64,000 bases of DNA, taken from positions 172,633,978-172,697,977 of the forward strand of contig CM070876.1 in the NCBI GenBank assembly GCA_036365515.1, given 5' to 3'. This DNA comes from Torymus aiolomorphi (lineage: Eukaryota; Arthropoda; Insecta; Hymenoptera; Torymidae). Below the pieces are notes generated by a model, which was not told the origin of the DNA, searched no databases, and saw only the letters and a program-made list of their open reading frames with translations. Every line of letters begins with the position of its first letter. Within the stretch, counting starts at the first letter, position 1. A program made the position numbers and the translations under genes. This document shows, piece by piece, positions 35,459 through 46,365 of this stretch.

Positions 35459-36934
35459 TGTTACGACCCGAGTCGGGCTCGGCGAGCAGAAAGGCGTTTC
35501 TGCAATGGTCGCCAAGTTGACCAGTCGGAACGTGGAATTCGTTTGCTCAATTAAGCGCTAAAGCGCATGGAGTTGCAGGAAAGTTGAAATAAAATTCGAA
35601 CTCGAGAGAATAAACTTTAACTTGAATTTATTGAATTAATTCAGAACTTTGTTAATTTTGACAACCAATGAACTTTAGAACCGTGACTCTATACAATTCA
35701 ATGATTATTTAAAGCTTCTGGGCGCAACATGCACAATGTGCAGCAGAGTACCAAAAATGTTGATAACGACCCAGGTTAAAGCTACGAAGCGTCTCATGTG
35801 CTCGGTAGCGACTGACCCTGGCGGCTCGGGGCTCTTCTTTTATACCCCTGACGCGGACCTCAGGCCGTTGACAAGGATCCTAGGAGAAACGCTATTGGTC
35901 GGCAGCTTCAGGTTGGTAGTGGGAGGCAGTATGGTGTAGAGGCTGTAGGGCGCCAGGTTGCCTCAGAAGCCTTCCCCCACTCCTAAGTGGGGGAGTGGCG
36001 ATGGAGGGGCCCTAGACCAGAAAACAGGGTCGAGAGCGATGAGCAGCGAGCGACGGACCGCATCCCCCAGTGGCGTGGGACGCCGCTAGTCTGTGATTGG
36101 CTGTTGACGATGGCTCGGGCCGTTAGGTTGTTGCGCCACTGCGCCATAGTTCTGGGAATTGTTTGTCTCTCGTCGGGTGACCGTTGGCACTAATGGATTC
36201 TGAGAACTGTTTACGCATTCCTAGCCTGTCCGTTAATCCTTTCCTTAGCCTAATGGATTCCAAGAAGTGTTTACGCATTCTTGGTTCGACCGTTGATGCA
36301 TTCCTGAAACTCTTGACCTTGAAGTGGATTAAGTTTCCTCGAGCCCTTCGCTAATTGATTCTCGGAAACGTTCACTTCTTTTGTTTGTCCTTGAATTGTT
36401 TCTCGAGCTGCTGGTTGTCCTTGGGAATTTCTGTAACAGAGCTTCTTCATACCTGAGCGAGCTTCCCTAATTAATTATTATTACGCCTGCCGTTATTTAT
36501 CAAATCGCTAATTATTATGACGCAATTACTATTTATCGTCCCAATAGTTATTAATTTAATCGCAGATTACTACCGTTTATTTAGTTTTATTGCTAATCTC
36601 AATTTGTTCGTTAGCGCGTTGGCCTTGCCATTGATAGTTTAATTATACGGGCGCAATTACTAATTGTTGAAGGTAACTAGTTAATAAATCCATTATCGCT
36701 TGTTTATCATCGATGCCTATTCGAGTTATTGTTTATAACTCGGTTAATTAACTAATTAATATATAGATCCTACTATTGGAATTTTAGATCGAGATTGTTA
36801 TGGGAACGCATTCAATTATTATTATTTAATTTATCATTTTATTTAACTTTTATCAGAGATCAATATTTAAGGTTCTATTGTAGAATTGCCTTTATGTGTT
36901 GCACGACTCATTTACGCAAACGCAGTTCATAACA
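35459..36934 (-). repeat. 5' LTR of the retrotransposon (right copy)
   Basis: 1476 bp, the same length as 28458-29933 and almost identical to it. It should contain the element's promoter. Its outer end abuts the terminus of a small MITE (36935-37063). Confidence 0.93.
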
Positions 36935-37063
36935 CTAAATAGCGCCATCTATAATTTCTGTGCGGTGAGTCCATAAGAACTGAAGAAGAGAGGAAAACAG
37001 TTTTTTTCTCTTATTTTAGTTCTATAGAATCACCACATACAATTTACAGATGACGCTATTTAG
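36935..37063. mobile_element. About 130-bp MITE adjoining the 5' LTR
   Basis: CTAAATAGCGCCATCT at 36935 is mirrored by AGATGACGCTATTTAG ending at 37063. The CTAA duplicated by the retrotransposon is the first four bases of this terminus, so the retrotransposon inserted at the MITE edge. Confidence 0.65.
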
Positions 37064-37185
37064 TTACGATTCCGAATTGGTCAAGCTACAAGATTGGCTG
37101 CTTGTACTCATGGTCAGGTCAGGTCTGAGGATGTGTGAAGCGCGCCTGCGCGCGCGAAATTCGGAACTCGACGGAGTGCGCGTTC

Positions 37186-37993
37186 ATTTCCGGCGATCGC
37201 AGCACCACAATTATTGGTCTACGTCAGCGCGCCTCGTAAAAACTTTCTATTGTGTTAGCAATGTTAGCATAAAAGTTATTTTACATTGTTTATAAAACAC
37301 GATTTTATTTGTAAAATGCCTTTAAAAAAAATTTTAAGATTAAAAAATTGTTTAGCATGTATAACTAATTTAGCATGTGTAAAACTTATGTTTGTTAATC
37401 TTTCTGCAGTACCGTACGTAAGATTATGTTAAATAAGTAACGAGATTTGAATTTTAATTATTTATAATAATGGTAATAATTAAAGATAGAAATTATACAA
37501 ATAAACAAAAATATATAGATAGGTATGCATATTATTTAAATCAGTTTGTCGTGTTTCGCGAACGACGTGTTTTAAATCAGTATATTATGCAATACGTGCG
37601 CCAGATAATCAACGCACTCATCTTAAATAAGGTACTTATGATTAAGCTTTTGGCCTATTTATAATTTATTTTTGTTTATTTGTATAATTTCTATCTTTAA
37701 TTATTACCATTATTAAATAATTAAAATTCAAATCTCGTTACTTATTTAACATAATCTTACGTACGGTACTACAGAAAGATTAACAAACATAAGTTTTACA
37801 CATGCTAAATTAGTTATATATGCTAAACAATTTTTTAATCTTAAAATTTTCTTTTAAAGGCATTTTACAAATAAAATCGTGTTTTATAAACAATGTAAAA
37901 TAACTTTTATGCTAACATTGCTAACACAAGAGAAAGTTTTTACGAGGCGCGCTGACGTAGACCAATAATTGTGGTGCTGCGATCACCGGAAAT
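37186..37993. mobile_element. 808-bp palindromic foldback element
   Basis: Arms of about 320 bp (37186-37512 and 37669-37993) are near-perfect mirror images, beginning ATTTCCGGCGATCGCAGCAC on the left. A loop of about 156 bp contains a 64-codon frame (37470-37664) with no recognisable domain, partly inside the arm. No transposase. The long arms and small loop resemble foldback elements or a recent inverted duplication. Confidence 0.7.
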
Positions 37994-38724
37994 AAATAAT
38001 TAATATAAAAAAACGAGTGAGTAAATATAATAAAAGGCATATAATATAAATATTTAGCAACAAACATAGTATCCAACTCAAATGAAAAATTTATGCAAAA
38101 ACAAAAACTAAAACACAGCGTTGTCTTTTCTGAACAAGCTGCCTTTTCTCGCGGTTTTAGGAGTTTCAGAATTCGGCCAAGATCTGCATCTTAATTTCAC
38201 TCATATTTTGGGGCATTTTCTTTGCTCAACTTTCAACTATCATAGCTTTGGAAAAAATTAATATTTTTTCATTCTGAAAAAAGTGTATGGAAAGCTCTTT
38301 TTTTCTCTTTTAATTTTCTTTTTTTTTAATTGTATATACAATTTCCGTAAGTTGATTGGTTGTTGTTTGAAGAAGAGTCTTTTTTTAACACGTTTTAAAA
38401 ACAAGACTGAAAATTATCAATAACTCAAGGTTTTTAGAGCGTTCGGATTTACTATTGTAGCATTCTTCATATTTTTACGTCCGAAAATATATCCTAAAGT
38501 TTGAGCAAAATTTCTGATTCATAGGTAGTATACTCTCCTAGTCAGGTAAAAGAGAAATAAATGTACACATCATTGAAAACAGAATATTATTTTCACTATA
38601 ATATATTCAATGTATACATTGAATTAAGCATAACATATCCCTGGTAGAAAATAATCTTTTTGGCCAACGAATAACAAAAATATTGACGAACGGTTGGCCA
38701 GTGGATGATGAACTATCGATAATT
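37994..38724. other. Intergenic, no gene
   Basis: AT-rich sequence with several poly-T runs (38295-38330). A TTTGGCCAAC at 38659-38668 mirrors GTTGGCCAAA at 40009-40018 and may mark the outer limits of a unit carrying the HLD repeats. Nothing else seen. Confidence 0.4.
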
Positions 38725-38976
38725 AAAAGCATCAAATGCGTGGACTAGGTCTTTGGGGTGGCCGATGATGGACTCTAGGTGGTGCGCTCCGTAGTTTTAT
38801 GTATTAAGATCTCAGGGTGAATCTAATACGTGGCCCAGGTGTTCGGGGTAGCCGATGACAATGTCTAGGTGGTGCACTCCGTAGTTTTTTGCATCTAGGT
38901 GTCGGAATGCATTCCATGTCTGGTCTAGGTGGTCTGGGTAGGCGATGACGGAGTCTAGGTGGTGCGCACCGTAGGT

Positions 38977-39462
38977 TTATGGCTCTAGGTGTTGGAACTT
39001 ATCGAATGCGTCGTCTAGGTTTACCGGGTGACCTATTACGGACTCTAGGTGGTGTGCACCGTAGGTTTTTGGCTGTAGGTGTTGGATCTCATCGAACGCG
39101 TCGTCTAGGTGTTCGGGGTAGCCGATGACGATGTCTAGGTGGCGCGCTCCGTAGTTTTTTGCATCTAGGTGTTGGAACACATCGAATGCGTGGTCTAGGT
39201 CTTTGGGGTAGCCGATTACGGAGTCTAGGTGATGCGCACCGTAGATTCTTGGCTGTAGGTGTTGGATCTTATCGAATACGTGGCCCAGGTGTTCGGGGTA
39301 GCCGAAAACGATGTCTAGGTGGTGCGCTCCGTAGTTTTTTGCATCTAGGTTTTGGAACACATCGAATGCGTGGTCTATAGGTCTTTGGGAGAGCTGATCA
39401 TGATAAACATCGTCATCGGCTACCCCGAACACCTGAGTCACGTATTCGATGAGATCCAACAC
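38977..39462 (-). CDS. HLD-repeat open frame, left arm (hypothetical)
   Basis: 161-codon frame made mostly of 30-residue repeats of the type YGAHHLDSVIGYPKDLDHAF plus DVFQHLDAKN. Its first 25 or so codons cross the palindrome centre and are not repeat-like. It stops at a TAA where other copies have a sense codon; repeat similarity in the same frame continues for about 150 bp beyond, so the stop may be a recent mutation. No signal peptide, no obvious start context, function unknown. Confidence 0.35.
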   Translation of the reverse strand: MLDLIEYVTQVFGVADDDVYHDQLSQRPIDHAFDVFQNLDAKNYGAHHLDIVFGYPEHLGHVFDKIQHLQPRIYGAHHLDSVIGYPKDLDHAFDVFQHLDAKNYGARHLDIVIGYPEHLDDAFDEIQHLQPKTYGAHHLESVIGHPVNLDDAFDKFQHLEP

Positions 39463-39892
39463 CTACAGCCAAGAACCTACCTACTGTGCGCACCACCTAG
39501 ACTCCGTAATCGGCTACCACAAAGACATAAACCACGCATTCGATGTGTTCCAACACCTAGATGTAAAAAACTACGGAGCGCACCACCTAGACATCGTCAT
39601 CGGCTACCCCGAACACCTAGACGACGCATGGAATGAATTCCGACACCTAGATGTAAAAAATTACGGAGCGCACCACCTAGACTCCATAATCGGCTACCCC
39701 GATCACCTAGACCACACATGGAATGCATTCCGACACCTAGATGCAAAAAACTACGGAGTGCACCACGTAGACTCCGTAATCGGTCACCCTGAACACTTAG
39801 ACCACCCAAGGAATGCATTCCGACACCTAGAGCCACAAACCTACGACGCGCACCACCTAGACTCCGTCATCGGCCACCATTTACGAAGCTAA
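39449..39892 (+). CDS. HLD-repeat open frame, right arm (hypothetical)
   Basis: 147-codon frame with about four and a half 30-residue repeats ending HHLRS-stop. Upstream of 39449 the repeat continues in a different frame (39398-39480, INIVIGYPEHLSHVF), so one indel near 39480 separates the first repeat from the rest. Function unknown; see the array entry for the coding question. Confidence 0.35.
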   Translation: MRSNTYSQEPTYCAHHLDSVIGYHKDINHAFDVFQHLDVKNYGAHHLDIVIGYPEHLDDAWNEFRHLDVKNYGAHHLDSIIGYPDHLDHTWNAFRHLDAKNYGVHHVDSVIGHPEHLDHPRNAFRHLEPQTYDAHHLDSVIGHHLRS

Positions 39893-40583
39893 TGAGCCAT
39901 TTATTTGTATCAAGAAATCACTTTTCTTATTATAGCATTCATTGACCAACCGCAAGGCTTATTCCGTGATGAAATAAGCGGTAATTATTACCAACCGTTG
40001 GTTAAACGGTTGGCCAAACCTTTGCGATTTGGTGAACGGATGGTAAACAGTTGGTTACCATTATATAGCACAAGTTATAAAAGATAATTTTAATTAAAAT
40101 TCTTAAAATACCTATCAAGTATGCAACTAAGGAAATTCCATGAAAATCTTTAGTTTTTTATTTACTCATTATTATTCGTAAACGTGCAATAATTATTTAC
40201 GGAAAAAATGAATCTAGTTATTTTTCGTTCAGAAAAACTAATCGGTGTTAGTATATAGTTCGTCCGGAAAGTCATCCAAACCATGTTAGTCTTCATCGGC
40301 AAAATCCAAGCCGTATTAGTTGTCGTCGAAAAAATCCAAGCCGTATTAGTTGACGTCGAAAAAATCCAAGCGTTTTCATCGGAAAACTCCAATCTGTGTT
40401 AGTATTCGTGAGCAAAATCCAAGTCGTGTTCATATAGGGAGCATCGATATAACACCAGTGAGTAACAGTTATTTCAAATACTATGCGTAACGAACAATTT
40501 TAGTATTCAAAAGTAGACAAAGAACGTTTAACAGTATTTTTGCAGTAAGTCATGTACACTTATACTTCAGAAAAAAAATTACT
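39893..40583. other. Intergenic 3' of the ionotropic receptor
   Basis: Contains a short imperfect tandem repeat (about 30-bp units around AAAATCCAAGCCGTATTAGT, 40260-40430) and the left copy of a 29-bp direct repeat (40477-40505). A TTTATT near 40158 (AATAAA on the minus strand) is a possible receptor polyadenylation signal. No gene seen. Confidence 0.45.
40477..40505 (+). repeat. 29-bp direct repeat, left copy
   Basis: AATACTATGCGTAACGAACA plus nine more bases, identical to 46366-46394. The two copies lie on either side of the ionotropic receptor gene. Confidence 0.7.
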
Positions 40584-43500
40584 TCAAAACGAATTGCAAT
40601 TGAAATTTTTTCGTGCCTTTTTACACATTTTCTTAATTTTCAAAATCCAATTCTCAATGCATAATAAAAGTATCCCCAATGCCCAGCCAATAAATAAAAC
40701 AGAAAACGTATTTATTAGTCTACTGATTTCCAGAGGTTTTGCTATGTTACTTTTATTATTCTCTTGGTATTTAAACATCACCCTATCAAACGTTAGATTG
40801 ATAAGTCCTCCTTCTTTCAGCTTTCTTAAAATTTTATTAAATATCATTGTAAATGGTGAATCCATCCCAAGTAAATATGTGTAACTTTTTTTAATTAAAC
40901 TATGCTTTGATGTGTGAATGTCTTTGGTTTTATTTCCGAAAACACCAAACAAGGTAAAAGGACACAGACAAACACTTCGACTATCGTTGAATAGGTGCAT
41001 AATACATTCTTCTATTTTATTAGCTGAATGATAGCGATTGCGAATTTCTTGATCCGGAATATCACCTATAAGATCGGGGTATCCATGTACTGTGAAATTA
41101 CGCCTAATTAATTCTTCAGCTGAATCGATTTTTGATCTTGGGTCTGGAAGGATATTATCGGCACTTAAATGACTAAGAACAAAAGGATTGATTGAATAGA
41201 TACCAATCGCAAGTATGAAAAAACATAATTTTCTGCAGAAATGTAGCCGATTCATCAAAATTGGAGTAGTGGTCAAAATTCGCATGAAATCTAAAAATGC
41301 TGACGCCATGGATTCTTTTAAAATGTATTTTAAAGTAACAACTGCCATAACGACAGTAAAGATGAAGAATAAAAAATTATTAATGTCCAGCATTATTAAA
41401 AATTTTGAGACATATGTAATTGATAAATTCAACGAAATAATTTTAATTTCTTCGGTATAGAAAGGATATGTCTGTGCTCGCCAATAATAACGAATCAAGT
41501 TGGGATTCATGAGAACATCTGCCGTGTGTGACATAATATCTTTAAATGTTCCATGAGGTTTATCATCAATATAACCGTAGGCTGCTGCTAGTTTCACAGT
41601 TACTGTAGCATTAATTGTACGCAAAATTAGACATACAATCTGATAATAGCCGTCACATCTTTCATACCCGGACTTTGTTTCATCGTAAACAAAGAACATT
41701 TCATCTCGAATCAGAATAACTTTTAAGTTGTAACCATTCAAATTGTTGGTCTTATCGAAGTAAAAACTGTTACCGAGCAAATCATCCATTGCTTTAAAAA
41801 TGAAGGATATTAGTTAATAATTTGTAAATAAAATATAAAATTTATTTTTTAACGCCTTTTTACTTACCATTTGTAAAATGATATTCAAGTAACGTCCAAT
41901 ATTTATTGGTCTTTGAAGGATTTGCGATTTTTTTCCATAGTTTGGGAGCTCTAGTCGAAAAGGGATTGAATGTATATAAAACTAATTGATTATCCTGATT
42001 CCTGCATAAATATAAAGCTTTTAGAATACGAAAAGACCAGACTATATCTAAAACTGCATAAGCGTTTTCGCAGCCCCCTGCTGACCAGTTGATTATCAGA
42101 AATTTTGCATTATGATTCCACCAGATAGAGTTTTCAAACTGAAGCAATGTTGGTCCCAAAATATCAGATGAGGAAATGGTAATAATCACACTGGTCGCTG
42201 GAATATTCATTCGACTGAAGTGAATTTCGTTTGGTTGGTAAACGTCCCGAAAACGTTGACATTTTTTTATAATTTGATTTTCAATTACATCAAAAGTTGT
42301 AACAGGAATATACTCAGTAAGCAACGCGTTTAAAAGTATAGAATCACTTTCGTCATAAGACATAAGAAAAAAGATATTCATTCTCTGTTCATTAAAACAA
42401 TGATAGATAATTTCTTTCTGAAAAATATATAGTTTTTATAATTTTTGAATTATCAAAACAATTGAGTGACAAAGAATTTGTGATGTAACAGGCGTAAAAT
42501 TTGGCAGCAATGTATAAAACTGATAATAAATGTCGAGTTTGCGGTTGAACTCGTTACCCACACTATAGCTAAGTAATCGATAAAAACAAAATAGAATCTA
42601 GCGCGACATTGCAAATGTCAAAAGTCTCACCTTCCCGGCACGCATATAATTACTGAAAAAAAAGTACTGAGTGTACTACACCAATACTAAGTGTACAAAA
42701 CGGGATGATACTATGAGAAAAATACGGAAGGTCATAAGGGACAAACGTTATAAGGTATCCCTGACCGAAAAAATTCCTATCCTTTTCACATAGGCCAAAT
42801 TAGAATCAAATAGGAATTAATACATTTTTTCGGTCATGCAGGGATATTTCCAAAATAAAGTATTGCTTTCGCAAGCTAAACTCGGTATAGCTGGGGGAAC
42901 AATACCGATGCTTGAAATTATATTAAAAGTAGGTTTCCACACAAATACGTTGTTTGGCCACTCTACTATACTCGTTTAGCTATGGATACCAACTGATACA
43001 ACGGAGATTAATTAACCTTTAACTAATGCGCAGGTTCACACAACCCACTATATGAGCAATTCCTGGGAAATTTCCCTTTTACGTCGCCAAAAAAAATGAA
43101 AAATTTTTTTGAATGCACACTTACCACACAAGGTTTTTCTCGTTTCTTGAACCTTACAGAACGTGAAAAAACGTGTGTTCCAAGCCGATTGAGTGGTATC
43201 ATTTTTTTACAGCACTTTTAATTTTTCTTATGGAAATTTAACATGGGAAAAATGGGTGAGAAGTTGTCATTGATGATGAACCAATAACAAGCTATTGAAG
43301 AGTCCAAACCAAATTCCACAAAATAGCGATTAAAGTTGAACAATAGAGCTTTAATTTGAGAGGGCAATCGTCAAAATCGGTCGATTCGGTGCAAAGCTAC
43401 GTGAATCTGAAAATGAATGAAAAATGCGAAAAATGACGAAAATTTTAAGAATTACGATGATTTAGCAAAAATCGTTCATTTTTGGTCATTTTTCACCATT

Positions 43501-44436
43501 TTCAAATTCACGTAGCTTTGCACCGAATCGACCAATTTTAACGATTGCCCTCTCAAATTAAAGCTCTATTCTTCAACTTTAATCACTTTTTTGTGGAATT
43601 TTGTTTGGCCTCTTCAATAGCTTGTTATTGGTTCATCATCAATGACAACTTCTCACCCATTTTTCCCATGTTAAATTTCCATAAGAAAAATTAAAAGTGC
43701 TGTAAAAAAATGATACCACTCAATCGGCTTGGAACACACGTTTTTTCACGTTCTGTAAGGTTCAAGAAATGAGAAAAACCTTGTGTGGTAAGTGTGCATT
43801 CAAAAAAATTTTTCATTTTTTTTGGCGACGTAAAAGGGAATTTTCCCAGGAATTGCTCATATATTCACGAGTGCAATATACAATTTTTTAACACAACTAT
43901 CGTAAAATTCGTATCCGTTTCCTGCTTCGGCGGGAATAAAGTACGAACTTTACGATGGAGTGTGTTAAAAAAAATATTTTAGGTACATAATAATAAGTCT
44001 CACGGCGATATATAATTGTGAAATTCAGTACACTTGATCTTTTCAGGGGCGAATAACAATAGTACTGCAGCAATAACACCAGTATAGTATTATCACAGCT
44101 TTATGGTGTCCTTTTATTGCTGTATACGAGCAAGAATATACTGTTAGATTTGATGTACTTTTTCAGTTTAAATCGCGAATAAATCGCCTGGGCCATATAG
44201 AAACCAAACGCTCGGGATGCGCGAATTCGCGAATACGAAAGCAACAAATTCAATAAAATATGAAGCGACAAAGGGTATTTTTTATACACGAACTTTGTTA
44301 CAGTACTTACACATGCTTGTGAAAAGTTATGATTCTCAATTGAAGTAAAATAATTATTTTTAGGTTCAGCAATAAGATTTTGCGCAAAACATAAATGTTG
44401 TATGAAAATACAACAGTAAAATAGAATTTCCAACAT
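40584..44436 (-). CDS. Divergent ionotropic receptor (IR)
   Basis: Variant ionotropic glutamate receptors are chemosensory cation channels in insect sensory neurons; divergent members usually serve taste. Exons: 44436-44311, 42417-41868, 41791-40584, phases closing to 1884 nt, 627 residues. A signal peptide (MLEILFYCCIFIQHLCFA) leads exon 1, which ends FSQAC at a GTAAGT donor. Exon 2 starts KEIIYHC at a TTTTTCAG acceptor. A ligand-binding-type region follows (for example NLKVILIRDEMFFVYDETK, residues about 247-266). Transmembrane segments lie at about 363-382 and 587-611, with the pore/second segment near 409-433. The tail is short and basic. The canonical glutamate-binding residues are not evident, as is usual for divergent IRs. 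The 1.9-kb first intron holds two MITEs. A subfamily cannot be assigned from sequence alone. Confidence 0.88.
42758..42844. mobile_element. 87-bp MITE in the IR intron
   Basis: TCCCTGACCGAAAAAATTCC is mirrored, with a 2-base gap, by an arm ending CGGTCATGCAGGGA, and TA lies on each side (42756-42757 and 42845-42846). A very small Tc1/mariner-style non-autonomous element in the first intron of the receptor gene. Confidence 0.6.
43051..43861. mobile_element. 811-bp palindromic element in the IR intron
   Basis: Arms of about 400 bp are near-perfect mirror images, from TATGAGCAATTCCTGGGAAA to its complement, meeting near 43455 with almost no loop. TA lies on both sides. It sits wholly inside intron 1 of the receptor. 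No coding capacity; a long hairpin would form in the pre-mRNA. Confidence 0.75.
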
Positions 44437-45386
44437 ATTTTTGTACGGTTATTATTATCAAAGGAATAATATTCCTCCATTTCTTCAATTATGTTTAATT
44501 AAATTCAATCAACACTGTTCATATTTATTTATTTTGGCTGATACAACTTAACAGTATAAGAAATATTTGCCAACTAAAGAAGATTTAAAATAATTCGGTT
44601 TTGCTAGCACTAACTCCAAATTCAAGAAATCGATATTACCTTGTTTTTAAATATTAATGAATGTAAAAGAAAAAATATATATTGATTTCAAATAAATTAA
44701 TGTCCATGTACTCATACGTACGCTCAGAAAACCTTAGCAGAAAAAATGTACCCAAAAACACAACCGTTGACTATAGAAAAGGTTATCAAGGAGCGTGGAA
44801 GCGCTCCGAAGGCAAATCTTTCCAAATGTAGAAGAAGCCTGAGGGACGACCGCGCTATATTATACGTTGAAATAGGTGTGCCGAGAATTTTTCACTTTTT
44901 TTATGACTTATCTTATATTTAAACATATTAATGGATAGCTTTTTTGATATACTACATGTATAAAAAATTTCAATTAAAAATATGTCGTTTTGATGTATAT
45001 CTAGTAATCTAGTCGATACATTCCTAGGGCTTTTTTCTTATGCAAAATTTTTTTCTTCTTTTCTCTCCTTGATCAGCTGTTTTATTCCGACCTCTACTCT
45101 GTTATGATTGGTCAACGAGCTTCTATGAATAAAATATATAACTATATATGTAGTAGAGATTTATATATAATAACTATATACATTATAGTATATTAAATTC
45201 GACTCAATGCGAGTTTAATAAATAAATAAATGTATAAGTGAAGTGAATAAATAAATATATGAATAAATTAAACCTTGCTGAGTTACTCCTGCTACGTACC
45301 TCCTTTTTTGTTCCGTAACAAAGTATAAACATTGCGCCAACAGCAGAGCGCAGCAGTCCTCCTTAAGGCCTTACTTGTATATAGTC

Positions 45387-45565
45387 TGTACACCTAGTGG
45401 ACAGTGATTCGCGTGGAACGTGCCTCCTCAGTTTTAAAATGCTAGAATCCCATTGGACAATTCCAATGTAAGGTTAATGGTTACACCCGAATTTGCTAAT
45501 GGGATTGTAGGATTTTGAAACTGAGGGGGTACGTTCCACGCGATTCAATGTCCATCAGGTGTACA
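45387..45565. mobile_element. 179-bp MITE
   Basis: TGTACACCTAGTGGACAGTG on the left is mirrored, with a few mismatches, by an arm ending ATGTCCATCAGGTGTACA. The inner arm GATTCGCGTGGAACGT is also mirrored. Target duplication not resolved. Confidence 0.6.
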
Positions 45566-46365
45566 TGCTTACCGAAATTTATTGATTTTTCAAATATCTA
45601 TCTCAATTTACATATTTTTATTTATATTAAAGCTGACGCACATTCTTTGAATTATATAGAGTGTGCGTGTGCTTCAATAATTTTAATAATATGAAAATTG
45701 GTTGAGAAATTTGAAAAATCAAGTGCAGAAATCTGCAGTTAGGTAAGGCTTTCCCTTAAGGTCGGTCGTTCGAGTTTGGTGTAAATATTCTACCAAAACT
45801 CGCCGATTGATTGTGCGAAAAGGGAGGGGGAACGTGTTCGCTTAAGAAAGCAGAACGTTTCAGCCACCGTTTTTTCAGTGTACAAATAGTATTATTATCT
45901 TTTTACTAAAATATTGATTTAAATTGAGCGATAATTTTTCCAAGCCCAAGTATGAAGGTGCACTGTATCTATCCACTAAACGAAATGTAGAAAATAATTC
46001 TCAAAATATTTTCATCAAGACTTTTTCGACCATTTCTTTTATAAAAACTCCTAAAATAAGAGTTATTCTGACGACTTTCAATTATAATTAATTAGGACCA
46101 GCTTTTCTCATTATCATTATAATCCAATTAAATTTATAGAACACTGGCAAATCTGGTAAGTATGAATTGGTATGGTCTGCTAAAGCGGGACTACTTTGAA
46201 ACAGAATATCACTCGATTGATGTAAAACATAAGACAATTCACTTTTGAAATATACCTGCATTTCTAGAAAATGAAATAATGTAAAAAATATAGACTTACA
46301 GTATAAAGGAATATGTTGTTTCTATTAAAAGAAATAAATAAATTATTATTTCCGTTAGTGAACTT

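Larger units (their letters stand above)
28454..36938 (-). mobile_element. Defective Ty3/gypsy-type LTR retrotransposon with CTAA target duplication
   Basis: Two 1476-bp LTRs (28458-29933 and 35459-36934) run TG...CA and are flanked by CTAA (28454-28457 and 36935-36938). Transcription runs on the minus strand, so the right LTR is 5'. A purine-rich tract abuts the 3' LTR (29934-29950) and a TGGTGACAGCGG primer-binding-like site follows the 5' LTR. RNase H then integrase order indicates Ty3/gypsy. Capsid, protease and reverse transcriptase are absent; about 1.7 kb of mostly non-coding DNA with two nested elements lies there instead. Frameshifts interrupt the rest. Near-identical LTRs indicate recent insertion, so the defects probably predate it. 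No envelope-like frame is seen between integrase and the 3' LTR. Confidence 0.93.
38725..39892. repeat. Palindromic array of 30-bp repeats encoding an HLD decapeptide
   Basis: Two arrays face away from a centre near 39390: left 38725-39385 (reads on minus) and right 39395-39892 (reads on plus). The basic unit is 30 bp starting CACCTAGA. Three variant units form a 90-bp, 30-residue period (for example HLDIVIGYPE, HLDDAWNEFR, HLDVKNYGAH). Two 90-bp types alternate in part. Units keep lengths divisible by three. The left frame is open over 161 codons (39462-38977) and, past one TAA, runs on to about 38820. The right frame is open over 147 codons (39449-39892). No domain is recognised. The antisense frames are also partly open, so coding is not proven. 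Could be a repeat-protein gene duplicated head to head, or a minisatellite. Confidence 0.75.

Noticed and set aside
37470..37664. 64-codon frame in the loop of the 808-bp palindrome
   Set aside because: Low-complexity AT-rich composition, overlaps an arm, no recognisable feature.
39159..39836. Antisense frames through the HLD array (Gly/Arg-rich)
   Set aside because: Shadows of the repeat; they break more often and show no conservative substitution pattern. They are a reminder that open frames in this array are weak evidence.
44860..45320. Possible solo LTR ending CCGTAACA
   Set aside because: The end looks LTR-like, but no matching start with a target duplication could be identified.
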